Source: Chryseobacterium sp. OV279 (GTDB lineage: Bacteria > Bacteroidota > Bacteroidia > Flavobacteriales > Weeksellaceae). Taken from it: a stretch of 64,000 nt of DNA. The position numbers were made by a program, and so were the translations under genes. The stretch is taken from NCBI RefSeq assembly GCF_900128945.1, contig NZ_FQUD01000002.1, positions 225,280-289,279 on the forward strand, in the 5' to 3' direction. Each line of letters opens with the position of its first letter. Position 1 is the stretch's first letter. Below, piece after piece: positions 28,837-35,811 of this stretch. Below the pieces are notes generated by a model that saw only the letters and a program-made list of their open reading frames with translations, ran no database searches and had not been told where the DNA came from.

Positions 28837-30360
28837 TCTTTTTTTGATTTTAATTGTATACTTTTATAATTATTTACTTAATTGAATTAGCCACTTGAAT
28901 CATTCTTTGCTGATTTTTATTTTCAATCATTTCACAGGATTTGCCTATGTATTCTTCTTGTTGCTCTTAGCTTATTTCTTAGTTTGGGCTTTCTGATGTT
29001 TAACAGATTTGTGTCGGATAGATGTCAAAAGTTGAGACGTGCTTTGATGAAAGATTTAGAATAATACTACATAAAGAGATAAATCCTCCCTGAATTACAC
29101 GAATTTCTGTGGAATAATGCTTAGACTAAAGGATAATTATATCAGCAAGTTTGACTAAGAACCGAGATTAAATTTTTTACAAAATTCATAAATTCTCCAA
29201 AGGTTCATTATGTGAGTTTGCCTGATGAATCTTTTTCTCTATTTTCTTTTTTTGATTTAGAGTTTATTTTCATATTCCTCTTAAATAAAACAACCAAAAG
29301 TAATAACAAGCACAAAACAGTTACGATTGAGAATATATAGAGATCATTCATTGTATATAGATTTTGTATAATAGTTTATTAGCTGGACTGACCTTTTTTA
29401 AAGATTAATTAATTATAGCTTTTTGTCCGTAGTCTCAATGATAAGTCCCTTTAATAATTTTCAGGTTGTACATCGCTTAACACCCTAACACCTTTTTTTG
29501 TATTTAAATATTAGCAAAAGTATTCTTAAAGTTATATATGTCGGCTTGTTTATTGGGTCAAAATGGGTCAAAAGTAATCATCTTAGTTTCTATCAATAGA
29601 AAGAAGGTGCTAAAATAATGAGCTCTTGACAGATGTCTTTTTCATTTTTCCAGATTCTTATTCTTTAAGAATAGTGAAATCTAATGCTCTGAAATTTGCT
29701 CTTTTTCATAGTTTTTAACAAATTATATAATAATTTTAATTTATGTGAAAAAACAGGAAGTTTAACCTAAAAAGACATTCCAACTGATGTTTTCTGTAAA
29801 TTCCATCACGACAACCGCTTTGTTTTTTGTGTGTTGTCGCTTCTTCTTTTTTACCTTATCATATTCCATATAAAATGAATCCGACTGTGTAATTTGTGCT
29901 ACCAGAATATAAATTGCTGAGACAGATCATTATTGCCAATTGGGAAGGTTGAAAAGATTCTTTGTGTACCACCCACAGCTAGTTTCCCATTATGGATTTT
30001 GTGGTACAGGAGTTATTTTAAGGTATTTTGACGTTCTTTTACCGAGTTTTAAGAAATAACGAGTGCCTGAAAGTGGTGTAAAATAAATAGATTGGCTGGA
30101 CTTATGTATTAAAATTGTATTTTATTTGTAATGAAAGGGTCAACTTTTGTCTTTTATGTTAACGAAAAGAAATGTTGCTGATCGAAATCCACAGCATATA
30201 AAAAATGAACAAGCAATTATTTGGAAAACTATTTGCAGGCAAAGGATTTGTCAGCAGTCTTGGAATTCAACTTCGTATTATGGGTATTAGTTAATTATTC
30301 CCAACGACTTTATCGATGACAACCCTATCTGAGCAGGTGGATTTCTAGAAGTATGATTAT
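28837..30360. other. Mostly non-coding region upstream of the M43 protease gene
   Basis: Apart from the small membrane ORF at 29208-29351 nothing coding was supported. The first 100 bp, at 28840-28940, should hold the protease promoter on the minus strand. A 29-codon frame at 30205-30294 (MNKQLFGKLFAGKGFVSSLG) is too short to call. Confidence 0.4.
29208..29351 (-). CDS. Possible 47-aa single-pass membrane protein
   Basis: The minus-strand ATG at 29349-29351 opens a 47-codon frame: MNDLYIFSIVTVLCLLLLLV, then VLFKRN and a lysine/serine-rich tail KINSKSKKENREKDSSGKLT. One strongly hydrophobic helix of about 18 residues followed by a basic tail is the layout of small inner-membrane proteins. It has no homolog that I can name. 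It sits in an otherwise empty 1.8-kb region upstream of the M43 protease, on the same strand. Confidence 0.4.
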   Translation of the reverse strand: MNDLYIFSIVTVLCLLLLLVVLFKRNMKINSKSKKENREKDSSGKLT

Positions 30361-30414
30361 CATAATATATATGGATAAAATTCCTTTATTGCAAACTGCA
30401 ATTACCAAATCCAT
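30361..30414 (+). repeat. Relic of the second lectin gene
   Basis: About 49 bp here match bases about 12578-12626 of the second lectin gene with roughly three substitutions. The encoded peptide is MDKIPLLQTAITKSI. No flanking homology was seen, so this is a short surviving scrap of a former paralog or a recombination footprint. Confidence 0.7.
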
Positions 30415-30624
30415 TTTCATCCTTGTTTCTTGGCATAATAATTTATTTTTTAATTAATAATCTAATAAATCTGTTGAATAAGCTGTTAACATTTTAGTTA
30501 TTAATGTTTTCATCAGAAGTAATTAATTCGCTTTTCAGAAATAATAAAAGATTGATTTTCAAAGAATAGGAGGTCGAATAAATATTTTTCGTTAAAACGA
30601 CTATTAATAATTTGGAGCATGTTT

Positions 30625-31264
30625 CAGTGAAGATTCTACTAAATTGATCAACTTAACAAAAGGAACTCAGTATACATTATCTTATTCAGATTATGCAAAC
30701 AGAGCAGGTGGTCAGTACAAGGATTGGTTCCAGGTTTGGATCGATTATAACAGAAATGGAGTTTTCGAAATTTCAGAATTAGTAGGAGCAAAGAGTGCTA
30801 TCCCTAATGCTAATAAAAGACACACCGGAACAATCGTATGTATAGTTCCTGCAGTCGCTTATTCAGGAGATAAGACATTAAGAATGAGAGTGGCAAGTAC
30901 TTTTTTTAATACGACGAGTGATCCCTGTGGCAGTCCAATTGTTCCTGTTAATGGAGGTGGATTTATTTCAGCGGGTTCTTTTAGAGATTTCCCAGTGAAA
31001 ATTACTGGTGCCCTTGCTGTGGATGAAGTAAAAGGAACGAATTCTGAAATTGAAATTTATCCAAACCCTGCAGATACTTTTGTGGAAGTTAAAAGCCTAA
31101 AAGGAAAAGCAGATTATAAAATTTACAGTGCTGAAGGAAGACTGGTGCAAAGCGGTAAATTAGATGGTCAGAGAATCAATGTGTCTTCACTTATAAAAGG
31201 TATGTATATCATTACTATTACCAGTGAGACGAAAACACATAAAACTAAGCTCATTAAGAAATAA
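30625..31264 (+). pseudogene. 5'-truncated GEVEDY-type T9SS protein remnant
   Basis: The frame opens just after an in-frame TAA and has no credible start (first possible initiator TTG 30644, inside the domain). It encodes FGACFSEDSTKLINLTKG, QVWIDYNRNGVFEISELVG (the IDYNRNG segment seen in GEVEDY proteins), FRDFPVKITG and an intact T9SS type-A domain IEIYPNPADTFVEVKSLKG ending KLIKK. It is most likely the 3' end of a secreted protease or adhesin gene whose 5' part is gone. It could only be expressed if fused to something upstream. Confidence 0.7.
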
Positions 31265-31794
31265 TTTTTAGTTTGTTTTATATCTGACAGTGTGTAGAAT
31301 TAAAAAAAAATGTTTTATGCATTGTTGGATATTTTTAACATATAATAGACATCGGATTTATATTTAAAATGAAATAATTAATGATACTATTTATTCAAGA
31401 AAAGCTAGATTAGATCGAAATTTCGACGGCACTTTTTAAACAGGAATTTAATGCGGATAAAAAACTAAATTCGCAACCTTATAAGAATAATTAAGAAAAG
31501 TATTTTAAGATTGCATAATTTTCAGAGTATAATCATATTTTTCTTCCATTTGAGAAAAGAAAGATTGAGTTTTAAGACGTTATTTTTGTTAACTCAATTT
31601 TTTTACAAAATATACTCGTTAAAAACAGTTGAAAGGTTTCAGTTTTAAGTTTTGCATTATCCTTTTATATTTATTTTATCTAAAATCCCTTCTATGTAAT
31701 TGTTATCCTTGTATTGATTGAATCCATTAATTGTTTGAGAATATGTTTAAATTTACCCAATATTGGAGTAGTCGGTAATTGTATTTTATAAATC

Positions 31795-31935
31795 ATGAAT
31801 AAAAAATTAACACTTGAGCAATTCAAGAAGAATGTTCTTTCAGATAAGGGACAAAAAGATTAAAAAAAAATGACTGGTGGAATTTTAGGAGCTTGTCATT
31901 TTCTTCCTGAACTTACTTCTGATTTTAAGAATTAA
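31795..31935 (+). pseudogene. Double-glycine leader peptide gene with in-frame stop
   Basis: ATG 31795 opens MNKKLTLEQFKKNVLSDKGQ, reaches TAA at 31861-31863, and in the same frame continues KKMTGGILGACHFLPELTS to a stop at 31935. The parts before and after the stop match the intact sibling 106 bp downstream (LTLDQFKKNV and LTGGVLGACH). So this is a precursor-peptide gene interrupted by a single nonsense codon in a run of A residues. Restart at ATG 31870 would give only the GG-core part. Confidence 0.65.
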
Positions 31936-32040
31936 AATCAAAAAAAAACACTTTAATGCATCGGATTAGCCTATATAGAAATGTACTTAGACTATGTTCG
32001 TTATATAAATCGTAAACTTTAACAACAAAATTTTCACAAA

Positions 32041-32217
32041 ATGGAAAAAAGATTAACTCTTGATCAATTCAAGAAAAATGTAGGAACACAACAAGCAGAT
32101 TTAAAAAAATTAACAGGTGGAGTTTTAGGAGCATGTCATCCTTCTACAACACAGCAAGCTGTTGATAATGTCATTGGAGGCATTAAAAATGCTTGGGACG
32201 GAATTTGGAAGCCATAA
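32041..32217 (+). CDS. Small double-glycine leader (bacteriocin-like) precursor peptide
   Basis: A 58-aa peptide. The leader MEKRLTLDQFKKNVGTQQAD, then LKKLTGG, has the amphipathic pattern and terminal Gly-Gly of peptides cut by C39 peptidase/ABC exporters. The putative core starts VLGACHPSTTQQAVDNVI and is glycine-rich (IGGIKNAWDGIWKP), with one cysteine. Many Bacteroidetes natural-product or bacteriocin-like precursors share this form. No exporter or modification enzyme lies nearby: an IS1182 copy begins 22 bp downstream. The start is supported by alignment with the broken sibling upstream. The function is inferred. Confidence 0.68.
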   Translation: MEKRLTLDQFKKNVGTQQADLKKLTGGVLGACHPSTTQQAVDNVIGGIKNAWDGIWKP

Positions 32218-32238
32218 TAAATATTGGTATAAAAAGGA

Positions 32239-33779
32239 GAGGCTATCTCAAAAGGCACTCTCTTTTTTATTAGTTTTTTTTTTCCAAATAATAAAAACTT
32301 TCGATTTTTTAGAAGGAAAAAATATGTGTTATGGTTTTAAAGGTTCAAAAAGCAGTTTTTTTCAGGCTGCTTTTACCATTTTCCTGAGATTGTGTGCAAT
32401 GGCAAGCAATCCTGTTTCTACCTCGACCTTGTCTTGTCCTCGAAGCATGAATCTTTTAAATCTTTTATTATGTTTGATTTGAGCGAAAACAGGTTCTACA
32501 TCATGACATCTTTGTTTTCTGAGCTTTACCTCACGTTTTGTATTGAGAAGCTGATGAACTTTGTGTCGAAGTTTTGAAAGTTTTGGATTTGAGGGTGAAG
32601 ATGTTACTGTTTTAGACTTCTGATCTTTATCAAAATAATTATAATTGATATAGGCTTTAATTTTTTTCTTTTGAAGAAAAGTATAGTTTTCTTCTGAGCC
32701 ATATCCTGCATCAGTTACTATTTCTTTTGGAGATTTATTATAAAGCCGTTCAAAGTTCTCAATGTGAGGCAGAAGAGTTTTTGTATCACCGGGATTGGGA
32801 TGCAGGGTTTAATTAATGATGAACTGATTCTCTGTACTTATAGGCAGCCTTAAGCTGACCGTTACGCATATGATCTTCTTTCATTCGCATAAAAGAGGCA
32901 TCAGGATCTGTTTTTGAATAGCTGTTTCTGCTTTTTAGAATCTCCTGCTGTTTTTCATATTTTTCAACATAGGCAGGCCAGTTCTTTTTCGCATAATCAA
33001 TTTTTTGACGGATTTTGGAGGGGATTTTCTTACTCTTCAAAGTGTGGTCTATGGTTTCTATGACAGACTTTACTTTTTCTTTATCCATAGATTTAAAAAC
33101 TAATTCAGAAGTATCCTTCATCTCTTCTTTGGCTACTTGCTGAGTATAGATCCAGAGCTCTTCAAGGTGGGATTCTATACGCTCTTTGTTATTCTTTATG
33201 GATTTCCCCCACACAAATGTATAGCGGTTGGCATTGGCTTCTATTTTAGCACCATCGGTAAAAACGGTCTGCAGGCTCACTAGACCCTCATTTTCTAAGT
33301 AAAGGACAATCTGTGCAAATATATCTTTGAGTTCACCTTTTAATCTTACCCCTGAATCGGTTCAGAGTGTTATGATCAGGCCGGTTCATCGCACTAAGCC
33401 ATATAAAATGAACATTTTCTTTAAGAGCCTGTTCTAATTTTCTGTTCGAATAAATATTACACAAATAACCACATACCAATACTTTTAAAAGCATTTTGGG
33501 ATGGTACACTGAGGTGCCTCCAGGTTTGTAATTCCGGATTAAGTTATTGATGTTAAGACCGTCTATAACTGCTGAAACAGACCGTACAGGATGATCATTT
33601 TCTATCAACTCCGATAAATTGGGAGGAAAAAGAAAATTTTGCTTGGGATTATAATCTTTAAAGACTACTTTTGAATTAATCGACACACAGCAAATAAATC
33701 AATTTGCACATACTAGGAAAGCTTTGGCTTTCCTCTTTTTTGAACACAAAAAAAGCTGCCTCACTTTTGAGACAGCCTC
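32239..33779 (-). mobile_element. IS1182-family insertion sequence, copy B
   Basis: Bounded by imperfect inverted repeats: GAGGCTATCTCAAAAG at 32239-32254 and CTTTTGAGACAGCCTC at 33764-33779. It contains a frameshifted transposase gene on the minus strand. Copy A at 26250-26875 is in the same orientation, so the pair forms direct repeats around the M43 protease and the leader-peptide genes. Confidence 0.85.
32362..33686 (-). pseudogene. IS1182-family transposase, frameshifted
   Basis: The coding sequence is almost complete but broken. The N-terminus (MSINSKVVFKDYNPKQNFLF to DHNTLNRFRG) shifts near 33340. The middle (TVFTDGAKIEANANRYTFVW to DPDASFMRMKEDHMRNGQLK) shifts near 32830. The C-terminus (IENFERLYNKSPKEIVTDAG, then EENYTFLQKK and QIKHNKRFKRFMLRGQDKVE) ends at 32362. 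The DDE-like TDG, TDAGY and terminal segments can all be recognised. Two frameshifts make it inactive unless they are programmed. Confidence 0.85.
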
Positions 33780-33954
33780 TTTTTTTGTGCTTAAAATTCC
33801 ATAGTAAAAATTTTAAAATAATATTTTTTACTGCTGTTTTATACCTGCCCAAAACAAATACAGCTTATTCTTTACCACTGCGGAAAAACACAAAACTATA
33901 TTCTCAATCCGAGCATTATAATTCTGAAGCTAATTAATATAACAAATATCTACA

Positions 33955-34470
33955 GATGAGTAAAATAACTCATAGTATTTCCAATAGCTGCATTCAAAAG
34001 TTATGGATTATCATCTAACCTGCGTAAAACAAGATAAGGTCATCTTCTTAGCCTGCATACTATAATTACGTGTTTTTTCATAATGCCCACCGTTTGACAA
34101 ATATTTACAGTAAAGGTAAAATAACCCATAGTATTCCCAATATCAGCATACAATAGATAGAAATCAATATCTGAACTGAATGATAAAATATCTCCTCCTC
34201 TTAACTTGCATGATAAAATAAACACAGCTTTACCAATAACACCTGCGCAAAATAACATAAGGTCAAATTCACTACCTGTGCAAAATGAATCAAGGTTAGT
34301 TTTTTTTTCTTCCTTTTTTCAATCTCCTTTCAATCTCTTTCAATCGAAAGAAGTAATACAATGAAGTTTATGTATTTATTGTCAATGATTTAACTTTTTA
34401 TTGAGCTTTTTTAGAGTTCTGAAGAAAAGGGAGGTTTGTTGTTGCAAAATGTGTCTTTGTATATTAAAGT
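33955..34470. repeat. Diverged copy of the ICE repeat/oriT-like region
   Basis: Non-coding. It contains ACCTGCGTAAAA (34018), ACCTGCGCAAAAT (34251) and ACCTGTGCAAAAT (34274), plus two copies of a GTAAAATAACYCATAGTATT motif (about 33960 and 34110). The same motif types occur in the array at 52380-52800. At 34413-34461 AGAGTTCTGAA, then ATGTGTCTTTGTA, follows, matching the sequence right after that array (52929-52979). The order of elements is the same in both copies. Confidence 0.65.
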
Positions 34471-34569
34471 CTATTTAGGTAGATAACGCCAGTAAACTGC
34501 ATCTAAATAAAGCATTGTAAATAAAATAAAAAAGAATTAGGTTACTGTACTATTTGTAGAATTTACCTT

Positions 34570-34950
34570 TTATTCATGATCTATATGTTTTTTTGCAAAT
34601 TTTTTCAAAGCAGTTATAAGTTCCGGATTATTTACTTTAATCATTTTACCAGTACTGTCCGTCTTTTCTATTTCAAAAGGAATGTTTTCATCCTTATTTA
34701 ATCTTACTAATTCTTTCTGAAGTGTAATAGCTAAACCAGTATTGATCCGACTTTGAGGTTCTAAAAGATCTCTGTTATCTATTTGGAGTAATTGTCCTAT
34801 TTTATTTAGATTATCACTACTTGGTTGGTAATTATTGGAGTTCCATTGACTTACTGTAGTATAGTCAACGTTTACCCATAAAGAAATGAGACGCGAAGAT
34901 ATTCCAGCGTCTTTAGAAACTTGTTTTATTCTGTTTATTTTTTTTGACAT
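34570..34950 (-). CDS. Helix-turn-helix (Xre-like) transcriptional regulator
   Basis: A 126-aa regulator starting at ATG 34950 (MSKKINRIKQVSKDAGIS). An upstream in-frame extension exists but lacks conservation-like features. The HTH covers about residues 10-60 (ISSRLISLWVNVDYTTVSQW, then the peptide NSNNYQPSSDNLNKIGQLL) and matches phage-repressor-like HTH_3 proteins. The C-terminal part, of about 60 residues and charged, is unrecognised. It is transcribed away from a structured RNA candidate and the SusC operon. Palindromic sequences (GTTTG-GT...AC-CAAAC at 34970) lie directly upstream and may be its operator, allowing autoregulation. Confidence 0.75.
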   Translation of the reverse strand: MSKKINRIKQVSKDAGISSRLISLWVNVDYTTVSQWNSNNYQPSSDNLNKIGQLLQIDNRDLLEPQSRINTGLAITLQKELVRLNKDENIPFEIEKTDSTGKMIKVNNPELITALKKFAKKHIDHE

Positions 34951-34969
34951 AATTCTTTTTTTGTAAAAA

Positions 34970-35002
34970 GTTTGCGTGATACACAAACTTTTATTATATT
35001 TG
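34970..35002 (+). promoter_or_regulatory. Bacteroidetes-type promoter overlapping an operator-like palindrome
   Basis: TTTG at 34971-34974 and TATATTTG at 34995-35002 fit the flavobacterial TTG / TAnnTTTG promoter with a 20-nt spacer, pointing rightwards. The near-palindrome GTTTGCGTGATACACAAAC (34970-34988) overlaps the upstream box and is 20 bp from the HTH regulator's start codon. It is a plausible repressor site. Confidence 0.5.
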
Positions 35003-35021
35003 CTTAAATGAATTAAAAGCG

Positions 35022-35052
35022 ATTTATTATGAAATAATAAATGACATTTCAT
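35022..35052. promoter_or_regulatory. Overlapping inverted repeats upstream of the HTH gene
   Basis: ATTTATTA (35022-35029) pairs with TAATAAAT (35035-35042). ATGAAAT (35029-35035) pairs with ATTTCAT (35046-35052). These are either operator half-sites or part of a leader structure. They lie between the rightward promoter and the structured RNA. Confidence 0.4.
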
Positions 35053-35068
35053 AAATGATGTCTCTCAT

Positions 35069-35220
35069 GAAAGAAAACCGCAAATATTCCACATGAGTTG
35101 ACATGGGTTCGCCATTATCTATTAGATTTTATTATTTTTGCAATCTAATAGGGCGAACTTCATGTAAGACTTTGTGGAACCATGGGTAAAATCATGGTGG
35201 CTCTTTGCGGTGCCCCTTTC
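35069..35220 (+). ncRNA. Long structured RNA candidate, 6S-like architecture
   Basis: About 150 nt fold into one long interrupted hairpin. The outer stem is GAAAG/CTTTC and ACCGCAAA/TTTGCGGT (35077-35084 with 35204-35211). Inside are CCACA/TGTGG (35089 with 35173), ACATG/CATGT, GTTCGCC/GGCGAAC (35107 with 35152) and CTATTAGATT/AATCTAATAG (35119 with 35142). On the 3' side an asymmetric loop of about 26 nt holds its own small hairpin CCATG/CATGG. A closing stem, a central bubble with a 3'-side hairpin and a long apical stem resemble 6S RNA. The flavobacterial 6S family is the best candidate. No ORF overlaps it. Confidence 0.45.
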
Positions 35221-35811
35221 AAAGCTTTGGAGTTCGCCTATTTTATTTTCTCCAAGTTTGCTTGAGCACATCGTTTCATAACCCTAATAAAAAAATATGA
35301 GAACGATTATTTTAGCTTTAACAGCGAAAAGCCCTCCTGACATTTTTCTTTAACAGAATGTTATATTCATTCAGTTAACAGAAAATTGGCTCAATAGATT
35401 AATATTGAGCAATACATTCTACTTAAACTTACACCTTAAAAGTAGTGTTTTGCTATGTAATTGCCAAATACTAATCCACAAAGAGTATTTCAGCGCTATT
35501 ATAATTAGGCGAATAATCATTGGGGTACCACTACTTGGAAGAATCATATCCTACAGTCATGTTATCAAAATTTATTCGGGCTAGAGGCTATAATTTCGAA
35601 TTTCTGTACGTAACAAATTTTAAAACAACAAAAACTATAAAAACACAAAGAAAATATACAAAACAGACATGAAACTGACCTTCACTTATTACAACGATAC
35701 ATAAGGCTGTACTATTTGTACTGTAAGAAATAAAAAAGCCCTTTCCGCAAAAGTTGACAGCTGCGCAGGAAAGAGCATTAATAGTTATTAACCATTAACT
35801 TTTACAAAAGT
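35221..35811. other. Leader region before the SusC gene
   Basis: No gene was found. A hairpin with arms CTTTCC (35741-35746) and GGAAAG (35768-35773), extended by GCA/TGC, lies 40 bp before the SusC start codon and could act in attenuation or mRNA stability. No strong promoter box was recognised, so the promoter at 34970 or an unseen one may serve the operon. Confidence 0.4.

Noticed and set aside
33704..33937. 77-codon plus-strand ORF next to the IS1182 end
   Set aside because: It begins within the IS terminal repeat region, has low-complexity composition and no recognisable features; probably chance.
35089..35177. Rho-independent terminator for the region upstream of SusC
   Set aside because: The stem is long and interrupted and has no T tract after it; an RNA structure fits better.
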